NCBI RefSeq assembly: GCF_001659605.2
Contig: NC_035166.2
Span: 19,024,225-19,088,224 of the forward strand
Origin: Manihot esculenta
Taxonomy: Eukaryota; Streptophyta; Magnoliopsida; Malpighiales; Euphorbiaceae
Length of the DNA stretch: 64,000 bases
Direction: 5' to 3'
The first letter of the stretch is position 1, and each line of letters opens with the position of its first letter. Position numbers and translations under genes: made by a program. This document shows, in pieces, positions 35,297 through 49,200 of this stretch. The notes under the pieces are model-generated. The model saw nothing but the letters and a program-made list of their open reading frames with translations. It made no database searches and was not told the origin of the DNA.

Positions 35297-38200
35297 CTTA
35301 TAGATATAATTAATTTATAAATATTAGTATTATTCTTAAGCAGAATAAATATTTTTTTAAAAAAAATTATTCAACAAAACACACCCCACCTTTGACTCAT
35401 TATTGAAAAAAATTATAACTTTAAATATATTACTTAGAGATAATTAATTATTACTTTAAATTTAAATGTATTATATTTTAATTATAAAACCACAAGAAAA
35501 TTAAATAGCTTTTCTTTTTTTTTTTAAATTATGTTTCATTTGTATTTGAAAAATAAATTGAAACTACACTCAATATATATACTATAAGCTTTTCTTTTCT
35601 TTTTTTTTTTAAATTTTTATACTAGTTCTATAAATTATATTTCTATAAACTGTTCTTTAAAAAAATATTTCTACAACATTGAAGAAAAAATTGAAAGATG
35701 TAACATTTATTGGGAAATTTTAATTAAAATTGTAGATCTTATTTTATAAAATTTTCATGAGTGAAATTTAATTTTGGCAAAAAAATTTCAAAATTGGAAC
35801 ATTTTCAATAATTAGTTTGAAATTAAAATGTCTAAATATAATTACAAGTTGATACAAACATTTGAATTTTTTTTTAATTCAAAAAGGCCTTATCAAAGTA
35901 GTATTGTTTTTTTCAATTTTACAGAAATTATTAATAATTTAAAATATAAATTACACAAATCTCATAAAAAAATTTAAAAATTGCATCATTATAAAATATT
36001 ATAAAAATAATAGTTTCATTAAATCATAAAATTCATAAATTAATTAATGAAAGCCCTAAAAAATCTAATAAATTTCTATCCATATAATATTACTAGTGGG
36101 ATTGGATAAACCCAAAAGAAAAATATTCTAATGCAGTATAAAATAATTACATTTTACAGTAGCAAAAAATTAAAAATTTTCTTATCATTAATAATAAAAC
36201 TTTATGGTAAAATTTTAAAATTTAAAATATAAAAAATATAATATTGTAGAACTAAAAATTCTGAATATGGAAATAATTTCTGCTCCAAGAAAAATAGAAA
36301 TATAGCTGGAATTTCAGGTAAAAGTAAAGAGAAGAATAACATAAAGATCAAAGATAAACTTAAATTATCTAGTTGATCCTATCTCCATTGACAAAGAATC
36401 TAAGCTCAACGTAATGTCACCATATTTGAAAAGAATTATCTATTCAATTCAATTTACTTAAATTTTAAAAAATTTGTGTTTGGAAAGGGTGCAAAGCAAC
36501 CGAGCAAACCCAGTTTTAGAAAGTTTAAATTTAATTGATTAAATATTAACAATTTGAATATTTATAATTTTTAAGAATGTAATTAAAATTTGCATATTAA
36601 ATTTTAGAAAATTCAAATTTAACTTATAAAAATTTATTAAATATTTAACTCAACTTAATAAATATATTTACGAGTCAGTTTGCAAGTATGCTCATGAACT
36701 TAAAAATGAGTAGTGTTTACGAGACTTGAATTTGAAATATTGCCAAATTTAAAAGCAGTTCATTTATTAAATAAGTCTAAACATTAAACTCGATTTTAAT
36801 TCATTTAAAAATTAAGTAGGGTTGAATCGAGTTTTTATTGAATTTTGTTAACTTTATTTATAATTAATTATCAATATCTAAAATAATAAATCTCTAATAT
36901 CGATTTTTTTATTATCACAACACTATAAGAAAATTTAAAAATACCAATAAATTTTATCTCTAAAAAAAAGTAGTTGATATAATAAATTATGGACAGTTTA
37001 CTAAATTTTTTAAAATATGGATCATTCCGTTATCAATATGAAATTTCATACCTATTTTTTAAAATATTTTTATATGTGAAAATTTCAAACTGAAGCATTC
37101 AATATTGGTCAACCCCTATATTTCTACTATAAGCTACTCTTATAATGCATGGTTCATCTTATATACTTAGCCTAAAATTCTTTCCTTGAAGAGTTTTCCC
37201 CATAACTCTAACGTTTATTTAGCTCATTCATGAGTTTCATCTATTAAGATAACCTCATTTATAGTAATATATGTACAGTAAAGACATTTCCAAGAAATTT
37301 ATAAATTAATTAATTATTTCATAAAAACGGATAAATATAAATTTTATCAATAAAAATATAAACTTTATTATAAATTTACAAATATAAAGCGGACTGTATT
37401 TTCAATAAATAGGAAAAATCTCTTTTTTTTAAATGAGATTTGAGATTCTATTTTAATAAAAAAAAAAAAAATGCTTGTTCAGATTACTTTATCTCTTAAT
37501 AAATATTAATATATTGTGGTGTCTTGTTCACACAATAAATTACTCTTTATTTATTTATTTTCATAAAAAATACGTGATTATTTATGATCGCTGTAATCTA
37601 TATTCTTTTTCTTTTATTTTAAATATAATAAATACGAACTATTCGTCTCTTTAATAACATGCCATTATTTACTAAAGAAAAATTTTGATGTTTGACCTAT
37701 ACGCTCATTTTTCAAGAATCAAAATCAAGGTTGGTTAGGTAAAAGTTGGAAAACCCAACAAGGATATATCATATCTTGGAATTATTGTTAGGTAAATTTA
37801 TGTACCATTTTTCTTGTTTGATACTAAAAGTTGGATTCTAAGGATTGAATTGTGCTGGATTACAAGAGACAAATTAAAATCCTGATAAGTTATCAACCAT
37901 TATTAAAAAAAAAAAAAAAAAAAAAACTTAAGTTGAAATATAGCATTTGTTAACTATAATTAAATCATATAAATTAAATACTATGATAATGATTCGATAT
38001 TTAGAAAAAAAAATCTTTAAAAAAGTATAACAATAATTAAATTAAAATAAATCAGTTTGATTCTTTTATAATTGATTATAAACACAGATTCAACATCTTT
38101 CACATCAATATTTACTTAAATTAATTTAAAATTTTCAAATTTCTCATAAGTATTTTAATTAATATTTAATAAATTATCAAAATCATACAAATTACAGTAC

Positions 38201-41200
38201 AAAATTGAAAAAAAAAATATGACTTTGTTATATATTGACAGGTAGGTGATTAATGCCATTAAAGACGTTAGTTAATTAATTAATTAATTAATATAAATGT
38301 TGACAAATAAAATTCACATACTTTAATACCACTCCTAATCATGTCATGTATAATATATTATGCTATAATTAGCAGCAAAAGATAATCAAGATTTTGCCTC
38401 ACATGAGAGATGGCTGTCTCCTTTACATCTCCTATCATGCATGGACCCCTAACACCACCTGATCACAAGAAGAAGAAAGAGAAAGAGAGATGTAAAATGG
38501 AAGCAAAGCAAAGACACAATTCTAGAGAGAGAGAGAAATATGCATGGTGGGGTCTATGTATTTTTTTGGGAGTGTAAACTCTCTTTTGGTGCATGACAAA
38601 AGGTGGGGTCACCTCATTTCTCCACCCAATAACTCCTATTGGGTCCCTCTTGGAGATGTGGATGGAAATAGAGTCTTTTGGCTCCCTCTCCCTCTCTCCC
38701 TTTCTCATATATTTTGAGTTTTACAAAATCAAGCAATGTGATACATGGGTGAGTGGACATGCCCCATTGGTGGGGTTTTAGAGCCCTAAACAGTCTAATT
38801 TTTGCTTCTCTTGCTAAAGGAGAAGCATTTAAAGGTCATGAAAAAGAAAAACACAAGCTTCATTGAGACAAGAAGACAGCAACTCATTGCATGTGAGTAA
38901 ATGTAGCTACCCATATTGACTTCTTCACCCCATCATAAGCCATTAATTATGTATACATATATGCATGTAGCATATCATAGATGATATGTTGAGAAAAGCA
39001 TTTGACTTTTAGATTTCACAAGGTTGACATTTGCCCTTAATGAAAGTACTGCTTTTTCTATCTCTCTCTTTCTCACTCTCTTTTTAAAAAATAAAATAAA
39101 AGCATCCAAAGCTTAAAAACTCTCTTTGAAAGCTTTCCTCTCCCTCTCTCTCTCTCTCTTGGATTCTTATGAGTGAAGGGATGGAGCTAGGTGGGAAACA
39201 CTCTCAATTGCCACCTGCTGCTCCTCTAAACTTCAGACATATAGTGCATAAAATTATACATTCTTTTTATATCAAGATTTGATTTTTAAAGAGTAATACT
39301 GATGCTTGAATTTATAGATCTTATGAGCAAAGGAGTTGAATTACAGAATTATTAGCAGTTCATGTATAACCAATTGAAAACCCTAAAAGGATTTTTTTTT
39401 TTAATCAGAACAAAACCCTAAAAGATGCACTGTGTGAAAGAGCCACTTGGCATGTGAAGTTCTAAAAGCATGGACAAAAATCAGCTCATGATGACACTGC
39501 ACATGTTATTAATATAAATCTCTTGCCCCTCTGTCTCTCTCTCTCTCTCTCTGCATATATATCCTTCAATATTTTTTTTTTCAAATAAAACATATGATAT
39601 TATTTAAGTTCCTCAGTTTAATGTTGGTCTGATGACTATAGTTTAGTTGTAGTATGATACATTAAGTCTTTTTTTAATTTGATTAATAAAAAATTATTTT
39701 AAAAAAAATTATTCATACGTACAAGTTTTAAATTAAAATTGACTGAAAAAATAAATAATTGTTAAGTTTATTTTTTATTATAATGTTAATAAAATAAATA
39801 TAATTTAAATAATATTATTAATTGATACAGAGAAAATACCCCTAGAATTCATGATAAATTTGGATCGGATCTAATGTTTGTTGTCAATGTCTGATAGAGA
39901 CTCATGATAATATTTTGAGAAGAAAATTTTTAAACACACGATTTTTAAAAGTGTGACGGGAGTAAAAAATTTATTATAAAATTTGAAATGAGAATTTTAT
40001 AAACTCTTGATAAAATTTAATTAGTCCTGTGTTGGTAACTTGACATAAAATAATCCATGGTATAATTAAATGTATAAGTAATGAAAATCGCGGTTCCAAT
40101 TCTAAGACATGAAAGCTTAGCCGCGTATACAAGTGTCGCAAATAGCTCCCTTCTTTCTTCTTTTGGTTTGCCGTTCCTTGAATTTTAATCACTGCTTTTT
40201 CACTGGCTCAATCTTCTTTAATTCCTGTCTACCAAATCTATTAATTACCACTTGCTTATATCATTATTTAAAATCAATGGATCAACCCATCAACGACTTT
40301 CTGGAAAAAGATACTCGAGTCTTTTCTCTCTTTTTCTTTTGATTCATTTAGGGCGAATCTCTCGTTTTTTTATATTATTTATATGGCAGAGAGAGCATTT
40401 CTCTCCAATCAAAATACTATTAACTCAATATTAGTATTACATTTGTCTCATAATAATTTTCATTTTAAATAATTTTTTTTATTTCATATTATTTATTACT
40501 ATAAGAATTTCAATATAATATTAATTTTTTATTTTTTATATATACCCATATTAATATGTGAAAAAATAATCATGGAGAAGATATTTTGAATAAATTATTA
40601 TAAATATTTTTAAAATATGAATAAACTTTACAAGATATTGTTCTCTAACTTTACTTTTTTCCAACTTTATCCAGCGTTCTTCCAATGGGAAGTCTAGTCG
40701 GACCGCCGCAGACCTCCCCTTTCCTGTCTTGTTTTTTAGTTTCTGGCCTTCCAACTAATATTAATAATTTGTATAATTTTAAAACATTAATTATCAAAAT
40801 TAGAAATTTTTATAATAGATTTATTTTTTTAAACATGAATTATAGAATAATGAAGTAATAATATAACGATAAAATATATGACTATTCAAATTTAAAGCAA
40901 GGGCATTAAAATATTAGAATAAATAATATAATATTAAATATTTTTAATTTTATTATTTCATAATTAAAAAAAATAAAAATTATAATGATTTTAATATTAT
41001 AAAAATTTAAGAATTACAATAATATGTAAAAAGAGGTTAGTTAATTGTTAAAATTAATAACTTGATAATATTAAAATGCTAAAAATATTAATTATCAAAA
41101 TTAGCAATTATTAATAATTATTTTTTTTAAATGATCATAGTATAATGAAATTATATTATAGTGCATCTTTCTGATAATAACAATTCAATTTTCAAATCAA

Positions 41201-41590
41201 TTACATGTTGAAATATTTGAATAATTATCAAACATTAAATTATTTGATAAAAGGTCAATTTTTTTAAAAAAATTATTTTATTATTTAAAAATTAAAAAAA
41301 TAAATAAAAAAATTAATTTATAAAAAAATGAGAAAGCAAAATATACATTGTAAAAAACAGTTATATTTTCATAAAAATCATATATTAGCTTCAAAGATAT
41401 GCCTTCTCCTTCTTCAGGTCTCCCATCCGATGTATGATGATGATGCCCACAGCTTATTACACCCATCCATCATCATACATGCATAGCCCATAACACCATA
41501 GTCTGGGCTGAAAGATGGTCTGCACAGTAGCAGCGAGCAGCACTGTTTTTTATATATATTTTTTCTTTTTTTTTTAATTATTTATAATAA
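35297..41590. other. AT-rich intergenic DNA upstream of the HD-ZIP gene
   Basis: 35.3-38.3 kb and 39.6-41.5 kb are extremely AT-rich without credible coding frames; a poly(A) run lies at about 37,903-37,926. A more balanced island at about 38,380-39,560 holds several CT/GA microsatellites (about 38,520-38,536, 39,137-39,160, 39,529-39,552). It also holds a small perfect hairpin (stems 38624-38631 and 38637-38644). No gene was recognised; the island could be a distal regulatory region of the HD-ZIP gene or an untranslated transcript. Confidence 0.5.
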
Positions 41591-42331
41591 ATCGACCAGA
41601 GAGAGAGAGAACAACAGAGCCCATTCGTCAAAAAACGTCTCTGCTATTGTCAGGTTAAAGATATCAAACCCCATCTGCCCGTCTCCATTTATTCTCTTCT
41701 TTTCTTTTTCTTTTTTCTTTTTAAGATAATTTTGCTTTTGTTTTTTCATTTATAATCAATCCATTTGGCTTTTTTTCATTCATCATTGGCTGGTTTTGTG
41801 TTTTGATTCTATTTGCTTTTCTTTCCCATACTTACAAAAACCTCTCTTTCTGTGGGTTTGGTTTTCTTCGTTTCATTTTCTCTTCCTTTTTTTCTCTAAT
41901 AGTAACAAGCAAGAATTAAGATTCTCGAGATTGGCGTCTGAGATAGCACCACAGGACCCTTGTTCAAGCTCTTTCTAAAACCTGGGTTTTTCATTCACAG
42001 TGAGAACCTGAGAGGATTAGAGTGTGAGCTGCAGAGAGAAAACAAACCCGTCACACTACCATTCTGATGAAGGAGATAGGAGGCTCTCTTGAAGGAGAGA
42101 GCCTGCCTGATACCACCACCACCAACGGTAAAGAAGAAGATAATCAAGAACCAAGCTCAACACAACCACTTTTGAACCCATAAACACCATCTGGGTTTCT
42201 TGTGTTTTGGGTCTCGGTGTTTGATAGACTAAGCATCCAAAAATCGTTATCGGTGTCTGTTGTTTTTGTGGCCTTGTCGATCTTTTAGGTGTTTTTCTTT
42301 CTATATATTTTAAGCTTTGGTGGGTGTATAT
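41591..42331 (+). other. Probable 5' leader of the class III HD-ZIP gene
   Basis: A pyrimidine-rich leader with a GAGAGA run at about 41,598-41,610 leads to the start codon at 42332. It contains at least one upstream ORF. Splicing within the leader is possible (a GGTAAAG lies at 42129) but cannot be decided. Class III HD-ZIP mRNAs are known to have long leaders. Confidence 0.5.
42067..42183 (+). other. Upstream ORF (38 codons) in the HD-ZIP leader
   Basis: ATG at 42067 opens a frame of 38 codons (MKEIGGSLEGESLPDTTTTN, then Glu/Gln/Pro-rich) ending at TAA 42181-42183, 148 bp before the main ATG. It could lower translation of the main frame. Whether the peptide is conserved is not known to me, and leader splicing could remove part of it. 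Confidence 0.45.
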
Positions 42332-43190
42332 ATGGCATTTTCTATGCACAATAAGGAGGGAAACAATAAGCAGATGGACACAAGCAAGTATGTGAGATAT
42401 ACACCTGAGCAAGTAGAGGCATTGGAGAGAGTGTACACAGAATGCCCAAAGCCTAGTTCTTTGAGAAGGCAGCAGCTCATCAGAGAGTGTCCTATCCTCA
42501 GCAATATTGAGCCCAAACAGATCAAAGTCTGGTTTCAAAACCGCAGGTAAAATACAGTTTCTGTTCATGTTCAACAACTGCTGAGCAATAAGACCACATA
42601 CATCTCTATCTCTCTCTCTCTGAGTGCATATGTTCCACCCCGGATTTCTTCTTCTTCTTCTTTTTTTTTTAAAAAAAAATTGCTAAAATGGGTATTTTCT
42701 TTTTCTACTAATGAGTTATATTTGTAGCATACTACAATATTTCATAGCTGTGCTTTTGGGTATCTTTTTATTTTCATATTTTTGGAAAATGAGAAATGGT
42801 TTCATTTTTTTCCCAAGGCTTTGCAAACTGGGTGATTTGTTTTTTCCCAGTTGATTGTCTGTTATTAGTCAAACCAGCTTTTTCTTGCAAAAGCTAAGAG
42901 CGGCTGTAGTTTTGATTGGAAGGAAATTTGATGTGCTTTATTTTTAAGAAAAAGATAAGGTCTCTTGTATAGGTTTGGAGCAATTATGGACCGTTATTTT
43001 AGATTTCTTCTTCTTCTTTTCTCTTTGGGTTTATCTGTTTGAAGAAAAGCAAAAGTTTTGAAAAGGAATCTTTCTTTTGTTTAACATTTTCTTTCTTTTA
43101 CTCTTGGTTTTTGGAATTTTAACTTTATGCTTTTTGTGAACTTTGTAGTTTGAACGGTATAACCTTGTAGATTTAATTAGATTTAAGCTG

Positions 43191-43253
<63 letters not shown>

Positions 43254-46200
43254 CTTTTCCCATTTTCTGCTTCTTGTCCTTTTTTATTATTTGGTGGAAA
43301 TAACTTGTCTTTAGTAAAACTTGTTATTATTATTGTCCTTTTTGAATGTTTCCTTGAAGGGCAGATGTTTATTTGCTCTGCATAATTCTTTTAAAATTTG
43401 AGATGCTTAGTCATAATCATTTTACAACAGCAAAATCGCTCTTATTTCAAACTTCTTTTTCCAATGACATCTAAAGGGTGCATTTCCAAAAAAATCAGTT
43501 TCAAGCCAAACAAGCTCTTGGCATTTGGTGGCCATATTGCTATGTTGGAGTTATTTATCTGTTTGCAAGTTTGCATAATTATGTTTCAGCAGAAAATGAT
43601 AAAGATGCAACTTTTATTTGTTTCTGTTATATCCCCAAAATTCTTGCCTTTTCTAATCAGATGGGTTTCACTCGAAAAGGATTACTTGTTTTTACTTATC
43701 CTCCATTGTGATTGTGGATGATAATGACAAACAAGTTGCTTTTGGTAATGTGTAATATATTTTGCCATTATGGGATACATTTTTTCTTTCCTAATCTTTT
43801 TCAGAGTATGGGCATGATACTACGGTTGCTTCCTTTTTTTTTTTTTTTTCTCTCTCTCTTTTGCAATAAAATGGTAATCTCCATGGTAGGTGCTTGTGAA
43901 TCAAAAAATAAATTTGTAGAACAAAACTTTCCCATGCCTGGTGATATTTGACCTGAAGATTGCAGCAAGTCATTTATGAAGTTTTTCTGACCATTTGTTC
44001 TCAGATGACTCCATTTTTTGCCATATTGGCCTCCTTTGGTAATGATATTTCTGTGCCTCTGCTGAAAACAATACTACAGAAGCCTTCTATTCTGGTCAAA
44101 GATAACATATTTTTGTTCAATGTAAACACATTGGAAAGTGAAACTGCCAATTTCTAGCAGTCTACATTTGTTAGTGAATTGCCTTCTATTTGATTTATGG
44201 ACTTTGAGAAAGAAGATTGGTGTTTTGAGTATAACTCTGATTGTTCATTCCTTGTTCATGCAGATGCCGGGAAAAGCAGAGAAAGGAATCTTCCCGTCTC
44301 CAGACAGTGAATAGGAAGCTGACTGCCATGAACAAGCTGTTAATGGAAGAGAATGATCGGTTACAGAAGCAGGTCTCGCAGTTGGTTTATGACAATGGAT
44401 ACATGCGTCAACAACTGCAGAACGTAAGCTTGTTCACTCTTATTAACTAGTTCTTTTCTTTAGGTTTTATCTGTTCTTCAGCCAAGAGAGGAAAAAGCTG
44501 TCTCATATACTGATAGATTCCCACTTTTCATGGAGATTTTTTCCTTAATTCGTTCTCTATCCGCATCTGCGCATGATTTTCATCTTTTGGATTTATGTAT
44601 TGGTAATTCGTTTTATTAGTTATCTTTTTTTTTTTTACAAATTGTACACTTAACACGCATAAGTTTGAATTTTGCATATTTTGCTTGTTTACATCACATT
44701 ATATTTGTGGGAAACCAAAATTGTTCTTGTGCATACACATAAAAAAATTTTTGCTGGATTTTAATCAGGCTTCAGCAACAACCACAGACAACAGCTGTGA
44801 GTCTGTGGTCATGAGTGGTCAGCAACAACAACAGCATAACCCAACACCTCAGCATCCCCAACGAGATGCTAACAACCCAGCCGGGTAAGTAATGGTTTTT
44901 ATGATTTAATTTTACCAATATGTTGCAGGTCTCAATTTATTTAACCAGCTTCTAAACCTTGAAACTGTTTGTTAGTCTTCTAGCGATAGCTGAGGAAACC
45001 CTGGCAGAGTTCCTTTCTAAGGCTACTGGAACTGCTGTTGACTGGGTGCAGATGATTGGTATGAAGGTAACAATTAAAATTTCCATGTTACTTGTGATGC
45101 TTAATTTCTTTCTAGTTCTTTTATAAGTTTTTGCTTTCTATTGATTCCTTTGTAGCCTGGTCCGGATTCTATTGGCATCATTGCTGTTTCCCGCAATTGT
45201 AGTGGGGTTGCAGCACGAGCCTGCGGCCTTGTGAGTCTAGAGCCCACAAAGGTACCCCCCTCTCTCTCTCAAAACTATTCAAGTATACAGTGCTAGTTTT
45301 GTTGTAGAGCACACAATGAGTTTGTATTCTTATAGGTTGCTGAAATCCTCAAAGATCGTCCATCTTGGTTTCGTGACTGTCGATGCCTTGACATATTGAG
45401 TATAATTCCCACAGGAAATGGGGGCACAATTGAGCTCATATACATGCAGGTTTGTAGATTTGTAAACAATAACAACAATAGTTGTAGCCTTTCAAGTCTT
45501 TCTCCTTCTGGCTTTGTGCTGTATATTGTGTATGTGAGCATTTTGACGTTTGGTTTCATTCTTCACTAGACTTATGCACCAACAACATTGGCTGCAGCAC
45601 GTGACTTTTGGACGCTGAGATACACTACAACTTTGGAAGATGGCAGTCTCGTGGTGAGTTATATTGCGACCCTTCTTTTTCCTGTAATTTATTTTTTTTT
45701 AGCCTTCTATAAAGTATTTTGTCCCAAAATTTATGCAGATATGCGAGAGGTCATTAACTGCTATTACTGGCGGCCCAACTGGACCACCAGCTTTGAGCTT
45801 TGTAAGAGCTGAAATGCTTCCTAGTGGCTATCTAATTCGACCTTGTGAGGGTGGTGGCTCCATCATTCACATTGTGGATCATGTTGACTTAGATGTGAGA
45901 ATCATATATGATTTAACTGTTCAACTTTTCCAGCAAAGTAGGCTTGGTTCATTCACTTTCCAAGTTACCTTACGTGCTTTTTTTTCCCAAAGGCTTGGAG
46001 TGTTCCTGAAGTTCTGAGACCACTATATGAATCATCCAAAATTCTTGCTCAGAAGATGACCATGGCTGTAAGAACTACAACGTGACTTGAATCACTCTGA
46101 TTTGGTAAATTATGTTTATTTTTTTCCTTGGTCTTCTAATTATGCAGGCTTTACGGTACATACGACAAATTGCACAAGAGACTAGTGGAGAAATTCAGTA

Positions 46201-49200
46201 TGGTGGGGGCCGACAGCCTGCTGTTTTAAGAACATTTAGTCAGAGACTTTGTAGGTAAGGTCTATCTAGTATTTCATTTAGCATTGGCAAGTGTTTGACG
46301 GGTTAGCTAATCTCTGTTGTTGACTGTTTTCCTTTAATTTCTAGTTTTTTTCTTGCTTGTTTTGGAATCAAGGAGCCTGGACTTGTGTAGTCCTTGAGCT
46401 TGCATCAGTGTCATTTCTGCCATTCTTTTATTAATTATATTTTTCTGTAATTTCTTTTCAGGGGCTTCAATGATGCTGTCAACGGATTTGCAGATGATGG
46501 TTGGTCACTTCTTGGTGGTGATGGCATGGAGGATGTGACCATTGCCATAAATTCATCTCCAAATAAATTTCTAGGGACTCAATATAACGCTTCAATTTTT
46601 CCAACTTTTGGAGGAGGGGTGCTGTGTGCTAAGGCATCAATGTTACTGCAGGTATTCTCTAGAGATCAAACAGGTTAAAATTTTGGGTTCATTACTCATC
46701 TACTGTTCCCAAATATCACTAACTATGTTCTTTCTTATATTGCTAAGCTTCGTAATTTCAAAATTGATTCCTTGATAATTTACCATATTTATAAATAATA
46801 ACTGTTCATGTGGGTTTGCAGAATGTTCCCCCTGCTGTGCTTGTTCGTTTTCTGAGGGAACATCGTTCAGAATGGGCTGACTATGGGGTTGATACCTATT
46901 CTGCACATTGCCTCAAAGCTAGTCCTTATGCAATTCCTTGTGCAAGACCTGGGGGTTTCCCCAGTAGCCAGGTCATTTTACCTCTTGCCCATACTGTGGA
47001 GCACGAGGAGGTGATGATTGTTAAAACAAATTCATATATCTTTATTTTCTTTTGTTATAAAAACTTATTGATGTAATACCATTTACATTTTGGATTTTTA
47101 CCTGCATGTAGTTCTTGGAGGTAGTTCGGCTGGAGGGCCATGCCTTCTCCCCTGAAGATGTAGCTTTGGCACAGGATATGTACCTGTTACAGGTTTGTTT
47201 ACTGGCCATCAAATTGGCAAATCTGTGTTTTTTCTCTTTTTCTGACCATTAGGCTTATTTTAGTAACTATATTTTTGCTAAATTTCATTTTGACAGCTTT
47301 GCAGTGGAGTTGATGAAACTGCTATTGGTGCTTGTGCGCAGCTTGTCTTTGCACCTATTGATGAATCCTTTGCTGATGATGCTCCTCTGTTGCCATCTGG
47401 TTTCCGTGTCATACCATTAGATCCTAAAGCAGTTGGGTAACCTATTAGCTTAGTATATGATCACTGATTAAAAAAAACAAGATGTGGAAGTTGTCATGAC
47501 ATAATCAAAGATTCTTTTTGATATTGTTCAGAAAAATGTTTTAAAATGGAAATGAAGTGGTTCTTGCACATGTTTATTGCAAGCCAATGCATGGGGATGA
47601 GTTTAAGAAAGTGTGCTAGCTAAGAACTGGAGTAATTTTATTGCAACTAGGCCACGGTCCTCTTTGCTGATACTTCATTTGTTGTATTTGGTTCTGACGT
47701 AGGATGGGCCTGCTGCAACTCGCACATTAGATTTGGCCTCTACGCTTGAAGTAGGTGCTGGTGGTGCACGACCATCTAGTGAGGCCGACACCAGTAGTTA
47801 TAATCTTAGATCAGTCCTGACAATTGCATTCCAGTTTACCTTTGAGAACCACCTGCGAGACAATGTGGCTGCTATGGCTCGCCAGTATGTGCGTAGTGTT
47901 GTGGGGTCTGTTCAGAGGGTTGCAATGGCTATTTCGCCTTCAAGACTCAGCTCCCATATAGCGCCGAAAACCCTTCCTGGCTCTCCTGAAGCTCTTACTT
48001 TGGCACGATGGGTTTACCGAAGCTACAGGTATGTCATTATTATTTCCCTGAAATAATACTTTTAGTTTTTCCCTTGTTTAATATAGGAGAAAATGATAGA
48101 TATGCATTTTGCTTAATTTTAGTCTATCTTTCATTTGTTTGAAGGTTTAATAACTAAATGAGTATTAGTGACAAGTCATTACCAATTTGCAAGTAATGAC
48201 CACTGAAGATGTTGTGCACTGTTGTTTGGAAGTTGGTCATTAAGCTTCAGGGAAAAGAAAATATTTTATCTTTTCTTTTTAATTGAAATAACCAACGCAT
48301 TGTGTCCTGAAACTGAGTAATGTTAGCTGCGGCTTGATGAAAAACATTGTGTGAACTTTATAATCTTTCTTATTAATTCCTCCTTTCTTTTGGTTGATTC
48401 CTTTTTATTTGTTTTCCTTGCTTCTTGTCTCACCTGCTGATTATGGTTTGCTGTGTTGCAGGATCCACACTGGGGGAGATCTCTTTCGAGTTGACTCCCA
48501 AGTTGGCGATGCTTTGTTGAAGCAAATTTGGCACCATTCAGATGCAATTATGTGCTGTTCCTTGAAAACCAATGTAATTATTTTGTACCTTTTTCTCAAA
48601 CAGTTTGCAGAATACCTGATGTTTGGATCATTTCTTGTGGAAGGAAAATTAATGTTATCAGCAAAATATAAATGCAGGCATCTCCAGTCTTCACTTTTGC
48701 AAACCAAGCTGGTCTGGACATGCTTGAAACAACTCTTGTAGCCCTTCAAGATATTATGCTTGAGAAGATTCTCGAAGAAGCAGGCCGGAAGCTTCTATAC
48801 TCAGAGTTCTCTAAGATCATGCAGCAGGTAAAATTCTGAACTCCTGGAGTCATTGTCATCTCTTACTCAATCCAGAATAACCTAGCCTGACTATTCTACA
48901 TCTAAAAACAAAGTTAAGGTTCTTTTACAACACATTAGTTAGATCTGGAATCAAAAACTTATCTTGTTCTGGCTATTTTTTCTGCTTCTCATAAATATCA
49001 AGTCATCAAAGTCAATGTCTAGGTTTTCAGGGAACTAAATTGACAGTGATTTGTTGTAAATTTCAGGGATTCGCATATCTTCCAGCTGGAATATGCGTAT
49101 CCAGCATGGGAAGGCCGGTCTCCTATGAGCAAGCTATTGCATGGAAAGTCCTTAATGATGATGATTCCAACCACTGCCTGGCCTTCATGTTCGTGAACTG

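Noticed and set aside
39160..39210. miR159/miR319-like phrase (TTGGATTC...GTGAAGGGATGGAGCTAGG)
   Set aside because: Resembles the microRNA only in part, with a long interruption, and no complementary arm was found nearby.
43398..43951. ORFs of 77-107 codons in HD-ZIP intron 1
   Set aside because: Inside a well-defined intron, hydrophobic and low complexity, no homology recognised.
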